Shown piece by piece: positions 42,866 through 51,756 of a DNA stretch of 64,000 bases. Source of the stretch: Desulfurococcales archaeon. Its GTDB lineage: Archaea; Thermoproteota; Thermoprotei_A; Sulfolobales; Acidilobaceae. The notes under the pieces are model-generated. The model searched no databases. It saw nothing but the letters and a program-made list of their open reading frames with translations, and was not told the DNA's origin. The first letter of the stretch is position 1, and each line of letters begins with the position of its first letter. The stretch covers positions 1 through 64,000 of the forward strand of contig WAOT01000001.1 of assembly GCA_015521115.1 (NCBI GenBank), in the 5' to 3' direction. The position numbers and the translations under genes were made by a program.

Positions 42866-43597
42866 GTGTCGCTTGCGATGATCTTGGCTGGGGGTTATGG
42901 TAAGAGGCTGCGTCCCCTGACGCTTGAGGTTCCTAAGCCTCTGGTTAAGGTGGCGGGTAAGCCTGTGCTGTTCTACCAGTTGGAGTGGCTTAAGTTCTAC
43001 GGGTTTGATGAGGTCGTGATCCTGGCAGGGTATCTTAAGGAGAAGATCATTGAGGCTGTGGGGAGCGGGCAGAGGTTTGGTTTGAGTGTCTCCTATGTCG
43101 TCGAGGACGAGCCTATGGGGACTGGCGGCGCCCTCTATAACGCTAGGCACCTCCTCGCTAAGAGTGATGTGGTTGTCGTTATCAACGGTGATATCCTGAC
43201 TAATATTGACCCTAGGAAGCTTATTGATAGGCTTAAGAGGGATGAGAGGCTCGTAGCAGCTATAGGGGCAGTCCCCCTGAGGAGCCCCTACGGGATCCTG
43301 AACATAGACCATGAGAGGGAGCTTATACTAGGGTTCAGGGAGAAGCCTATCCTGAGGGAGTACTGGATCAACGCTGGGGTATACGCTATGAGGCCGAAGA
43401 TCGTAGACTACCTCCCCGACAGGGGAGATATTGAGAAGACGACGTTCCCAGCCCTAGCTGAGAGGATGCTCCTCGGGACTGTAAAGTATGAGACCCCACC
43501 ATATTATTGGAGGAGTATTGACACGCACAAGGATCTCGAGGAGGCGGCGAAAGAGTTAGAGGCTATCGGGGGCCTGCTACCCGAGGCCCCCTCTTGA
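42866..43597 (+). CDS. NDP-sugar nucleotidyltransferase
   Basis: About 243 residues. Starts SLAMILAGGYGKRLRPLTLE, the pyrophosphorylase signature, with VPKPLVKVAGKPVLFYQLEWL next. GTGGALYNA binds the nucleobase, VVINGDIL the metal, and EKPILREYWINAGVYAM the sugar phosphate. It joins a hexose-1-phosphate to NTP to supply activated sugars for glycans; the exact sugar and nucleotide cannot be told (glucose/TTP or mannose/GTP types are likely). No C-terminal hexapeptide-repeat domain. It may feed surface glycosylation together with the hexomutase at 60.3 kb. Confidence 0.9.
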   Translation: MSLAMILAGGYGKRLRPLTLEVPKPLVKVAGKPVLFYQLEWLKFYGFDEVVILAGYLKEKIIEAVGSGQRFGLSVSYVVEDEPMGTGGALYNARHLLAKSDVVVVINGDILTNIDPRKLIDRLKRDERLVAAIGAVPLRSPYGILNIDHERELILGFREKPILREYWINAGVYAMRPKIVDYLPDRGDIEKTTFPALAERMLLGTVKYETPPYYWRSIDTHKDLEEAAKELEAIGGLLPEAPS

Positions 43598-43613
43598 TGT
43601 TATAGTGGAGGCT

Positions 43614-45218
43614 CTATCCTCCTCTTACAGGCCCAAGTGCTTCCAGCTTACGGAAGTACTCTAGAACCCTCCTCTCCGCATAGTCTATGAACTTCCTTAT
43701 AGCCGCCCTGACTGGAGCGTATTGTGGGCCTCTCAGGTAGCCCTTTTCGAGGATCCTTTTCGCCCAGTAGAAGCTGTGCTCTGCTGAGACCCTGAACGCC
43801 TCGAGGTGGTATGGTTTTAGGTGCTCCTTCTTGAACCCGTCCATGTCCTTGAGCATCCCCATGGGGACGAAGAACATTGGCACTATTAGGCTCGGGTAGG
43901 GCCTGAGCCTCTCTAAGAGCTCGATTGTCCTGAGCACGTCGTCCTCCGTCTCTCCGGGTAGGCCGAGGATGAATGTGGCGGCCGGTATGATGCTGTTCTC
44001 CGCCATGATTGAGAAGGCCTTCTCAACAGTGTCAGGGTACTCCTCCACCCTGTATGGCGCGGCCTTGGCGGGCATATGGATCCTTGCGAGCCTCACACTC
44101 CCCGTCTCAATCCCGACCTCGACCCCGAAGAACCGTCTCCTGTCCCCGTCAATGACCATCTCCGATATCCTACTCACGATATGGCCGTGCTCCTCAGCGT
44201 AGCGTACCGCCGCGAGGCTCGCATGGCTCCACGAGAAGCCCGCCCCATACGCTTCAAGGTACTTCGCCGCCAGGCGGTGGAGTTTGAGGAGGGGCTCGGC
44301 CCGTGGCCTCACACCGTCCGCACCGTATAGGAGTACGTCCTCACTGTGGAGGAGGACGTTCCTGACTCCCCCATTAATGTTGACCTGTATCTCCCTCTCG
44401 ATCTTCTCTAGGGGCATGTAGCGTAGCCTCCGTAGGGTCACACTGCAGAACCTGCACCCCCTGGGGCACCCCCTCATGATCTCGACGAGCCCGCAGACGC
44501 TCGGTGCCTTGATGTCTGGGATCTCATCTATACCCGGCTCCTTCCCTAGGGGTACTGTGACCTTCTCCGGCAGGGGGCTCCCCTCTAAAACCATGCGTGC
44601 GAGCTCGACCACTACCTTTTCAGCCTCACCCTCCACCAGCGTGTCTACAGGCCACCTCCTCCTAGCCTCACCCCACACCTCCCACTGCCAGACTGCTGGG
44701 CCTCCAACGATTATCTTGAGCCCCCTCTCCTTGGCACGCCATATCTCTGGCCTGCTTATGAACTGTATGAAGCTCCTCCTGTTAACAGGCTCCTTCCCTA
44801 GGAGCATCCACCACTCATTGCTTGGTGGGCCCATTGCGAAGTAGTCGTGGTGGCCTATTAGGAGTGCTTTAGCCGTGTCGAGATACATGTCTACGTAGTC
44901 GGGGTCTATAACCGCCGCTTTAAACCCCGCCTCCTGCAGCGCCGCCTCAATCTTGCGGAGGCCGTATGGTGCGACCTGTGGGCGGCCGTATTTGTCGGTC
45001 TTCGGCTTAGGGCAGCATATCCACTTCCAAACATTCTCCGGTATGCCTATTGCGGGCCCTGTAGCCATGAACCCGAGGAATATGTGGCCCCTATGGTCAC
45101 TCATTAGGCAGCGGTCGGTCGTTATTATGAAGTCTATGTCGAGTTTCTCCTTCCCTACGAGCCTCACTTCCGACCCCAGGTAGGTTTGTTCCAAGGGGAA
45201 AACCTTAAATTTTATCAC
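43614..45218 (-). CDS. B12-binding-type radical SAM protein
   Basis: 534 residues. The N-terminal part (KIEAALQEAGFKAAVIDP, LLIGHHDYFAMGP, LKIIVGGPAVWQWE) has the alternating layout of B12-binding radical SAM proteins. The radical SAM cluster is CPRGCRFC, followed by VLLHSEDVLLYG, FFGVEVGIETGSVRLAR and AATFILGLPGETEDDV. An archaeal group of unknown reaction. GTG 45218 lies about 26 bp after a BRE/TATA, so it is read from a leaderless mRNA. Confidence 0.87.
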   Translation of the reverse strand: MIKFKVFPLEQTYLGSEVRLVGKEKLDIDFIITTDRCLMSDHRGHIFLGFMATGPAIGIPENVWKWICCPKPKTDKYGRPQVAPYGLRKIEAALQEAGFKAAVIDPDYVDMYLDTAKALLIGHHDYFAMGPPSNEWWMLLGKEPVNRRSFIQFISRPEIWRAKERGLKIIVGGPAVWQWEVWGEARRRWPVDTLVEGEAEKVVVELARMVLEGSPLPEKVTVPLGKEPGIDEIPDIKAPSVCGLVEIMRGCPRGCRFCSVTLRRLRYMPLEKIEREIQVNINGGVRNVLLHSEDVLLYGADGVRPRAEPLLKLHRLAAKYLEAYGAGFSWSHASLAAVRYAEEHGHIVSRISEMVIDGDRRRFFGVEVGIETGSVRLARIHMPAKAAPYRVEEYPDTVEKAFSIMAENSIIPAATFILGLPGETEDDVLRTIELLERLRPYPSLIVPMFFVPMGMLKDMDGFKKEHLKPYHLEAFRVSAEHSFYWAKRILEKGYLRGPQYAPVRAAIRKFIDYAERRVLEYFRKLEALGPVRGG

Positions 45219-45240
45219 TGTTAATGATGCAATTAATAAT

Positions 45241-45252
45241 ATATATAACTTT
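45241..45252 (-). promoter_or_regulatory. BRE/TATA box AAAGTTATATAT (minus strand)
   Basis: Consensus-like promoter centred 26-27 bp before GTG 45218, which predicts a leaderless transcript for the radical SAM gene. The surrounding 45220-45270 is very AT-rich. Confidence 0.6.
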
Positions 45253-45406
45253 ATATATTAATGTGCATATAAAGGCTATATCGAATGATAAAAGAGGTGA
45301 ACCCAGTCTTTGAGGCGATACCGCTATTTATATCACATAGTTGTGGGAGGCGGGTCTCCGCCTCCGTGGGAGGAAACATGCCTGTGGGGCTTTGACTTGG
45401 ATTGGT

Positions 45407-45697
45407 CTACTCCCCGTACTCCCCCATCTGCTCGAGGACGAACTCGTAGTACTCTTCCTTAGCCTGCTCGAGCATCTCCCTGTCGAGCTCGCTCTGCTGG
45501 GGCTTAGAGATCACCTTGGTAGTCACTACCTTCTCCTTACTGTGTGGTCTGGCCACATGCTTGTACCTCTTTATCACGTCGGGTGGAGCGGGCATCTCGT
45601 AGCCGCACTTAGTACACCTTAGCACTATCTTGTCGCCCTTCTTCACGGGTACCATGGGGCCTCCACACTTTGGACAGAACTTCAACCCGTATAGCAC
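45407..45697 (-). CDS. Single zinc-ribbon TFS/RpoM-like protein
   Basis: 96 residues. The N-terminal ribbon FCPKCGGPMVPVKKGDKIVL with CTKCGYEM matches archaeal TFS (the TFIIS/Rpb9-like transcript-cleavage factor). The second ribbon with the catalytic acidic pair is absent; instead there is a basic stretch (HVARPHSKEKVVTTKVI) and an acidic helical tail (QAKEEYYEFVLEQMGEYGE). It may bind RNA polymerase without stimulating cleavage; unproven. No frameshift is seen. Confidence 0.78.
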   Translation of the reverse strand: MLYGLKFCPKCGGPMVPVKKGDKIVLRCTKCGYEMPAPPDVIKRYKHVARPHSKEKVVTTKVISKPQQSELDREMLEQAKEEYYEFVLEQMGEYGE

Positions 45698-45819
45698 CTC
45701 CCGGTTTGTATGCTGCCCTCCTTTCCGTTCCCCTTACCGGCCACAGGCTCTCCTTGCATTCCAGGGTTAATATAGTTGCCTTTGTCCTCGCAGGGCTTTA
45801 GCCCTTATTAGTTTCCCGG

Positions 45820-46926
45820 TTATATGATTAAGAACCTCCTTCTCCCCTTGAACGTCCCGCGTATATTGAGCTTGTAGCCGCACTTTGGGCAACGGTTGTC
45901 CTCCGAGAGGTTGTACCTCGTTATCCACACGCTATACCTCTCTATCACCTTATAACCGCACCTAGGGCAGTATGTGTGTTCGAGGGGGTGGCCGGGGACG
46001 TTCCCTATGTATACGTGGACTAGTCCCTCCTCCCTAGCAACCTCCGCAAGCCTCTCTAGGGTTTCGACGGGTGTCGGTGGTAGGTGTGTCATTCGGTAGT
46101 GTGGGTAGAAGCGGAGGAGGTGGAATGGTGTCTCGGGGCCGAGGTTCTCCACTATCCACTTGGCCAGCCTCCTTATGTCCTCCTCCTTATCTCCCACCTT
46201 GGGGACTACGAGGTTTGTGATCTCGATCCACATCCCCTTCTCCTTCATTGCAAGTATTGTGTTGAAGATCTTGTCTGGATCCAGTACCCCGATGTAACGC
46301 TTGTAGAACTCCTTGTTCCCCCCTCCCTTGAAGTCTACTGTGGCCGCATCCATGTATGGGGCCATCTCGTCGACAGCCTCCGGCGTTGCGTAGCCGTTTG
46401 TGACCATCATGTTTATCAGGTCATACTTCTTCGCCAGTTTTGCGACGTCCAGGATGTACTCTAGGAATATTGTGGGCTCGTTATAGGTATACGCTATACC
46501 GTCGGCCCCCGCCTCCAGGGCGGCCCTCACTACGTCCTCTGGCGGGTGGTACTCGCCGTAGAGGCCCTTCTCCAGCCTGCTCTGGCTTATCACCCAGTTC
46601 TGGCAGAACTGGCAGAAGAAGTTGCAGCCCACAGTGGATATGCTGAGAACCTCGGCCCCTGGGTAGAAGTGGAAGAGGGGCTTCTTCTCGATAGGGTCGA
46701 CATTCATAGCAGTGAGGAGGCCGTAGACGAGGGTGTAGAGCTTGCCGCCAATGTTCTTCCTCACACCACAAGCCCCATACCGGCCTGGAGCTATGAGGCA
46801 CCTCCTCTCGCACAGGTTACACTTGACCCAGCCCTTCCTACTCTCGACGGGCTCCCATAGTATTGCGGGCCTCACGTAAGGCCTAGTAAGGAGCCTGTCC
46901 TTTTCACTAGTAGTGGGTGAAGCCAT
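45820..46926 (-). CDS. AmrS-type (AmmeMemoRadiSam) radical SAM enzyme
   Basis: About 368 residues. CNLCERRCLIAPGRYGACGV is the extra N-terminal Cys motif, VGCNFFCQFCQNW the SAM cluster (CxxxCxxC), then YTYNEPTIFLEY, VTNGYATPEAVDEM and DAATVDFKGG in the barrel. The C-terminus carries two CxxC ribbons (TYCPRCGYKVI and NRCPKCGYKL). It belongs to the PflA-like AmrS group, often accompanied by AmmeMemo partner genes. ATG 46926 is preferred. It overlaps the upstream paralogue by 55 bp. Confidence 0.9.
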   Translation of the reverse strand: MASPTTSEKDRLLTRPYVRPAILWEPVESRKGWVKCNLCERRCLIAPGRYGACGVRKNIGGKLYTLVYGLLTAMNVDPIEKKPLFHFYPGAEVLSISTVGCNFFCQFCQNWVISQSRLEKGLYGEYHPPEDVVRAALEAGADGIAYTYNEPTIFLEYILDVAKLAKKYDLINMMVTNGYATPEAVDEMAPYMDAATVDFKGGGNKEFYKRYIGVLDPDKIFNTILAMKEKGMWIEITNLVVPKVGDKEEDIRRLAKWIVENLGPETPFHLLRFYPHYRMTHLPPTPVETLERLAEVAREEGLVHVYIGNVPGHPLEHTYCPRCGYKVIERYSVWITRYNLSEDNRCPKCGYKLNIRGTFKGRRRFLII

Positions 46927-47777
46927 CTCACACCACCCGTAACTACCAGCACCCTTGGGGGTGTCCGTTTCATTATCTTCCCGTGGAAGGGTATTATCCC
47001 CCCGCACCTCCAGCACCGGCCGTCCTTTGACTCGAGGCTTGAGAGGGCCATGTTGTCTCTGACCGCCACGGGCGCACCACAGTGGGGGCAGTAGGTGTCT
47101 AGGTGGGGGTAGAGGTAGTTATGCACGTAGACGTGGGGCACCCTCTTCCTCGCCGACTCGTAGAGCCTCGTTATAGCGGCACCGCCCATGTGGTGCCTCA
47201 CGTGTACGTGTAGCGGGTTCAGCCTCCCATGCATCGTCTCTATCACTGGGGCGATCTTATCGCGCTCAGGTGTCTCGAGGTAGACGCTGACCTCCACCCA
47301 GGGGCCCAGCTTGAGGATCGAGTCCAGGTTCTCCAGTATGTCGATACTGGTGGAGGGGTCTACTAGGTAGTCCCTCATGTAATCGACGACCACCACGTCT
47401 GCCGCCCGTATGGCGTCAAAGTCTACCCTGTCAGCGAACGTCCTATAAGCAACGCTCACACCAGACCTCTTCAACTCCTCAACTAGGGCCTGGGGGACTA
47501 GGGTCTCAACCCCACGGCCTTCAAACACTACCAAGTCAACCCTAGCCTGCATAGCAGCACCCAGCAGAGCCCTCTCCCCCAGCTCTACCGGCTCAAAGAC
47601 CCCCATCCTACCGTAGAGGCACAGGTCGAAGACTTCCTCAACACCGTCCCCACATTTGAAGACGTCACCGGCATACCCGTCTAGCCTAACCCTTAGTGCT
47701 AGGCCACCAGGACTGTAGTGGAAGATGGGCACACTCTCAACAGTACCCAGCCCTAGCATAGCCACTCGGAGGCCCAT
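46872..47777 (-). CDS. AmrS paralogue lacking the radical SAM cluster
   Basis: About 301 residues. The C-terminal half mirrors the neighbouring AmrS: LNPLHVHVRHHMGGAAITRL parallels FHLLRFYPHYRMTHL, VYVHNYLYPHLDTYCPHCG parallels VYIGNVPGHPLEHTYCPRCG, and a second CxxC ribbon follows (GRCWRCGG). But no CxxxCxxC motif exists anywhere, so it cannot bind the SAM cluster. It looks like a duplicated, catalytically dead partner, maybe forming a heterodimer with AmrS. ATG 47777 is used because longer versions run into the divergent prs gene. Confidence 0.72.
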   Translation of the reverse strand: MGLRVAMLGLGTVESVPIFHYSPGGLALRVRLDGYAGDVFKCGDGVEEVFDLCLYGRMGVFEPVELGERALLGAAMQARVDLVVFEGRGVETLVPQALVEELKRSGVSVAYRTFADRVDFDAIRAADVVVVDYMRDYLVDPSTSIDILENLDSILKLGPWVEVSVYLETPERDKIAPVIETMHGRLNPLHVHVRHHMGGAAITRLYESARKRVPHVYVHNYLYPHLDTYCPHCGAPVAVRDNMALSSLESKDGRCWRCGGIIPFHGKIMKRTPPRVLVVTGGVRWLHPLLVKRTGSLLGLT

Positions 47778-47864
47778 ACCCTGTCGAACCCCTCCCCCGA
47801 ATAGGCCGCCGGGGAACCCTAATTTTCTTGGCCTACAGACCGTCCTTGAATGGGGGGAGTGAGG

Positions 47865-48767
47865 ATGGCCGTCATAGTGCAAGGGCCGAGCCCGGGGAGC
47901 AGGGATTTCGCCCTAGGGCTCTCGAAGGCCTTGGACTATAACCTGGTGGAGGCCTACCACAAGACCTTCCCAGACGGTGAGGCGTATGTCAGGGTCGAAG
48001 CCGGGCCGCAAGAGGTTGCGGTCGTCGTCCAGACCTTTAGCCGCCCTCAGGACACGAGCTTCGTGCAAGCCCTACTACTTGCAGACGCCCTCAGGGGGTT
48101 AGGCTTCCAGAGGGTAGTACTAGTGGCACCCTATCTTGCATATGCGAGGCAGGATAAGAGGTTCCTCCCGGGGGAGCCTGTCAGCATTGCAGTCGTGTTG
48201 AGGAGCCTCTCCACAGCGGGCTATACGGACTTAATGACTATTGAGATACATAAGGAGGAGGCCCTCACAGCATTCAAGGGGAATGGCGTCTCAATATCGC
48301 CCTACGAGTACATGGCCCGCCAGATAGGGCTAGACGGCTCCTACATATACCTGGCGCCGGACGTTGGGGCCCTGAAGAGGGTCGAGAGGCTGGCGAGAGC
48401 ATTGGGTGCGAGATACGACTACCTTGTCAAGAAGAGGGACAGGATCACGGGCGAGGTCACAATCGAAACTAAGCACCTAGACGTGAGGGGGGAGAAGGTT
48501 GTGATCGTGGACGACATTATCAGCACTGGCGGAACCGTGAGCAGGGCCGCACAGCTCCTCCTAGAACAGGGTGCCAGGCAGGTGGAGGTTCTCGTGGCAC
48601 ACGCCATACTGGCGGGTAACGCGCTCGAGAAGCTAATCTCCGCCGGTGTTAAGAGGGTCTACGCTGCGAACACGTTACCACCACATAGCTCAGACCTCCT
48701 CCAGTACATAGACGTGTCCCCGCTCGTGGCCGAAAGGGTCAAATCAATACTCTCCGGGGTAGAGTAG
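47865..48767 (+). CDS. prs: Ribose-phosphate pyrophosphokinase (PRPP synthetase)
   Basis: About 300 residues. Transfers pyrophosphate from ATP to ribose 5-phosphate. TFPDGEAYVRVE, APYLAYARQDKRFLPGEPVS (flexible catalytic loop), LMTIEIHKEEALTAF, and the PRPP-binding loop VVIVDDIISTGGTVSRAAQL are all present. ATG 47865 has GGGGAGTGA before it. PRPP feeds nucleotide and NAD synthesis (see the nicotinate phosphoribosyltransferase at 58.4 kb). Confidence 0.95.
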   Translation: MAVIVQGPSPGSRDFALGLSKALDYNLVEAYHKTFPDGEAYVRVEAGPQEVAVVVQTFSRPQDTSFVQALLLADALRGLGFQRVVLVAPYLAYARQDKRFLPGEPVSIAVVLRSLSTAGYTDLMTIEIHKEEALTAFKGNGVSISPYEYMARQIGLDGSYIYLAPDVGALKRVERLARALGARYDYLVKKRDRITGEVTIETKHLDVRGEKVVIVDDIISTGGTVSRAAQLLLEQGARQVEVLVAHAILAGNALEKLISAGVKRVYAANTLPPHSSDLLQYIDVSPLVAERVKSILSGVE

Positions 48768-49783
48768 TGGGGTACAAGACATACTATGCCATACTATCCG
48801 GTCAGCACCCTACACTCCCCCATGGTGAGCTAGTCGGAATACTAGATGCTGAGGCGATGAGCTACAGGATAATAGCCCGCCTGACCGGGGCCACTGTCTT
48901 CGAAGCAGACCTACCCAGCGGCCCACATATAATAACGGAAAGGGCGGGGTGGGTGAAGGAGGTAGGCCTCCTCTGGGCCCTTGTCGAGGCCGAGGAGGAG
49001 CAAATCCTCGGCTCCGCCAGTAGCCTAGTCGAGGCCAGGGGCCCGCCCAGGAGGGTGGCTTATAAGAGGTTCAAGAGGATGTCCCAGCACATAGACGATG
49101 CACGCCTCAAGCACACCCTCAAAACACTGGCACACACAAATGGGACGTATGAGCTCAGAGTCTTCATATCAGAAGGGGCAGCTATTATCGGGATAGTAAT
49201 GGCGAGGCTCGACACGAGAGCCCTATACTATAGGAGCCCGGGGAGGAGGCCCTTCTTCCGCCCCGGCCCTCTAAGCCCGAACCTAACACGGGCCATGATA
49301 AACCTCTCAAGGCTGAGAAGGGGTGACACGTACCTAGACCCCTTCTGCGGGACAGGTGGCTTCGCCCTAGAGGCCTGCCTTATAGGGGCGGGGAGATGCT
49401 ATTGTGGTGATATAAGCGGGGACATGGTGAGGGGGAGCAGGATAAACCTTGCACACTACAAGGTGTACAGTAGGTGTCTAGTAATGGCGGCAACAGCCAC
49501 TAGCATACCACTCAGGGACGAGACCATAGGGGCGCTAGCAACAGACCCCCCATATGGGAGGTCGACGACAACCAAGGGCCGAGACTATAGAGTCCTTGTC
49601 AGGAGGTTCTTAGAGGAGGCGGCACGGGTTGTGAGGAGGGGGTCTTACATTGTCTATGCAGGCCCCCTAAGTGGGAGGCCCTCAGAGTTAGCGGAGGACG
49701 CAGGCCTCCAAGTTGTTGACAGGTACCACATGCACGTCCACGGCTCGCTCACCCGGGAGGTAGTGGTTGCGATTAGGAGGTAG
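48767..49783 (+). CDS. tRNA guanine-N2 methyltransferase, Trm11/TrmG10 type
   Basis: 338 residues. An N-terminal THUMP-like region (YYAILSGQHPTLPHGELVGI, RVAYKRFKRMSQHI) precedes a Rossmann methyltransferase with DTYLDPFCGTGGFALEACLI (SAM site) and ATDPPYGRSTTTKG (DPPY catalytic motif for an exocyclic amine). In archaea this family modifies G10 of tRNA to m2G/m22G. GTG 48767 overlaps the prs stop, and RNase Z follows closely, forming a nucleotide/RNA operon. Confidence 0.9.
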   Translation: MGYKTYYAILSGQHPTLPHGELVGILDAEAMSYRIIARLTGATVFEADLPSGPHIITERAGWVKEVGLLWALVEAEEEQILGSASSLVEARGPPRRVAYKRFKRMSQHIDDARLKHTLKTLAHTNGTYELRVFISEGAAIIGIVMARLDTRALYYRSPGRRPFFRPGPLSPNLTRAMINLSRLRRGDTYLDPFCGTGGFALEACLIGAGRCYCGDISGDMVRGSRINLAHYKVYSRCLVMAATATSIPLRDETIGALATDPPYGRSTTTKGRDYRVLVRRFLEEAARVVRRGSYIVYAGPLSGRPSELAEDAGLQVVDRYHMHVHGSLTREVVVAIRR

Positions 49784-49789
49784 CAGGCT

Positions 49790-50722
49790 ATGCCTATGAA
49801 GGGTAGAGTGATAAGGGTGACCTTCCTGGGGACGGGTGGTGCAGTGCCAAGCGTTGAGAGGTATGCAAGCTCGATACTGGTGACCGACTGGAACGGGGCT
49901 AAGATCATGCTGGACGCCGGAGAGGGGGCACAGCTACGCCTACAACAGGCCGGATACTCGACCCCACAGATAGACCTCATAGCAATAACGCACGCACACG
50001 GGGATCACGTGAATGGCCTCGCAGGCCTCCTTCAGAGTATGGCCGTCAACAAGAGGAAGAGGGCTCTCAATCTGGTGGCACCGAGGAGTGTCATAGAGTT
50101 CACCCTCGAGACCCTGGAGGCGACGGAGGCGAGGCTAGGGTTCCCGGTCGAGACAACGGTAATAGAGGAGGCCGAGGCCCCCATGAGGATCTACTCTAAA
50201 GGTGGGGACACGCTCGAGATCGGCTGGTTCAAGACATGCCACACCCTGGACTCCTACGGTTTCACGCTCAAATGGAGTCTTAGGCCCAGGATAAGGGTCG
50301 ACACCTCCCACCAGCCCCCTAGACACGTATGGGGCAGGATCGGGGAGCTCTTAGGCGGCCCGACAGGGGTCACCATAGCGTATACCGGTGACACTGCACC
50401 TTGTAAGACCGTCCTGGAAGCAGTCAGAGGGGTGGATGTGCTGGTTCATGACTCAACATTTGACCCCTCAATGGGTGAGGAGGCCATAGAGAAGCTACAC
50501 AGCACATCACTCCATGCAGCCCTGATAGCCAGGGAGGCTGGTGCGAGGGTGCTCGTTCTAACCCACATTAGCGCTAGGTATAGGGGTTATGAGGCTAGGG
50601 TTCTGCTCGAGGAAGCCCGGAAGGTCTTCCCCAACACTGTACTGGCATACGACCTGATGAGGCTAGAGGTAAGAGCCCCTATTCGGGAGGTTCCCTTATC
50701 TCGAATATTGGCCTCCCTCTAA
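49790..50722 (+). CDS. rnz: Ribonuclease Z
   Basis: 310 residues of the metallo-beta-lactamase fold. VTFLGTGGAVPSVERYASS at the start, ITHAHGDHVNGLAGLLQ with the zinc motif HxHxDH, HTLDSYGFTL, AYTGDTAPCKTVLEAV, VHDSTFDPSM and VLTHISARY follow the RNase Z order. It cuts pre-tRNA 3' ends. All three tRNAs in this window encode CCA, so it would have to cut after CCA or act on others. Confidence 0.94.
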   Translation: MPMKGRVIRVTFLGTGGAVPSVERYASSILVTDWNGAKIMLDAGEGAQLRLQQAGYSTPQIDLIAITHAHGDHVNGLAGLLQSMAVNKRKRALNLVAPRSVIEFTLETLEATEARLGFPVETTVIEEAEAPMRIYSKGGDTLEIGWFKTCHTLDSYGFTLKWSLRPRIRVDTSHQPPRHVWGRIGELLGGPTGVTIAYTGDTAPCKTVLEAVRGVDVLVHDSTFDPSMGEEAIEKLHSTSLHAALIAREAGARVLVLTHISARYRGYEARVLLEEARKVFPNTVLAYDLMRLEVRAPIREVPLSRILASL

Positions 50723-51119
50723 CAGTTGGCGGTGCTAGCCAGTCTATAACCCTCTTAGGGTCGGGGTGCTCTACGGTGACCCTCACAGCCCCCATGGGGG
50801 ATTCAGCGTCGCCGCCGACGAAGCTAAGCCTTCCCACGTATAGTGCCTGTTTGTGGAGGTAGAAGACGAGCCTATCACCCTGCACCCCCCTCCTCATAGC
50901 TTTCCTCGCCGCGTCGAGTATCCTCTCAGCCCTCAGCATGTAACGGAGCTTCTCCAAGCTCCTTAGGGTGCTAGAAGTCATGACGATCCTCCTTATACCC
51001 GACTCTCCCTCGATAGAGACTGTCTCGGGGTCAATTATGTTCAGGAGAGCCTTCTTGACCTTCTCCTCACTCTCCGTAGGCCTGATATCCGCCTCCACTA
51101 CAACCCTTACCTTCCCCAT
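50679..51119 (-). CDS. UPF0201-family archaeal protein
   Basis: 146 residues. The start VRVVVEADIRPTESEEKVKK and the segment LRYMLRAERILDAARKAMRR, VFYLHKQALYVGRLSFVG, ESPMGAVRVTVEHPDP are typical of this archaeal family with an RRM/ferredoxin-like fold, thought to bind RNA. Overlaps RNase Z convergently by 44 bp and UPF0200 by 53 bp. Pairing of UPF0200 and UPF0201 recurs in archaea. Confidence 0.82.
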   Translation of the reverse strand: MGKVRVVVEADIRPTESEEKVKKALLNIIDPETVSIEGESGIRRIVMTSSTLRSLEKLRYMLRAERILDAARKAMRRGVQGDRLVFYLHKQALYVGRLSFVGGDAESPMGAVRVTVEHPDPKRVIDWLAPPTVRGRPIFEIREPPE

Positions 51120-51672
51120 GGGCTATCGACCTCGCAACCCTCCTAGCCTCAGCCCTCACCTCCACCGGGCCCCCCTCGTTCACTATCATGAAGTCTGCTA
51201 GGGCTATTAGGCCTCCTATCCCTAGGCGTATATTGTTTAAGTCCCTCTCCCTGAACTCCTCCCAGCTGACCGCATCCCCCCTCCTAGCCCTCCTCAAGAT
51301 CCTCTCAAACCTAGTCCGAGGGCTGGCATGGACTGCAACTATACACAGCCTGCCCAGGCCTGAGATGATCTCTGCCTCCGCTAGACTCCTCATACCGTCA
51401 ACCACAATAGCACCCCTCGATGAGGACTCACGGATCCTCCTGACAAGGAGTACCGCGACCGCCGCCTCACCCATCTCCTCCCTCAGTATCCGGGCGACCC
51501 TCTCTATGTTCGAAGAGTTGAGGGGGAGCCCCCTGCGGACGACCTCCTCCCTGACTATGTCACCCATACTGTACACTGGCGCTGATAGCACCGCAGCGAT
51601 CTCCCCCGCGACCAGGCTCTTACCTGAGCCCGGCATGCCCGTGACTCCGACCACGATCAAACCCGACTCCAC
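51067..51672 (-). CDS. UPF0200-family P-loop nucleotide kinase-like protein
   Basis: 201 residues. VVGVTGMPGSGKSLVAGEIA is the P-loop; YSMGDIVREEVVRRGLPLNS, GAIVVDGMRSLAEAEI and the RRGDAVSWEEFRERD lid match dephospho-CoA/adenylate-kinase-like UPF0200 proteins. Its true substrate is not established from sequence. Transcribed with UPF0201, divergent from thpR. Confidence 0.85.
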   Translation of the reverse strand: MESGLIVVGVTGMPGSGKSLVAGEIAAVLSAPVYSMGDIVREEVVRRGLPLNSSNIERVARILREEMGEAAVAVLLVRRIRESSSRGAIVVDGMRSLAEAEIISGLGRLCIVAVHASPRTRFERILRRARRGDAVSWEEFRERDLNNIRLGIGGLIALADFMIVNEGGPVEVRAEARRVARSIAHGEGKGCSGGGYQAYGE

Positions 51673-51756
51673 CCCAGCATACTCCCCGGGCTTGAGGGTT
51701 ACCTCATAAAACCCTTAAGAGAGCGCGGTCTGTGCACGGGGGATGGGGGGTACCAT

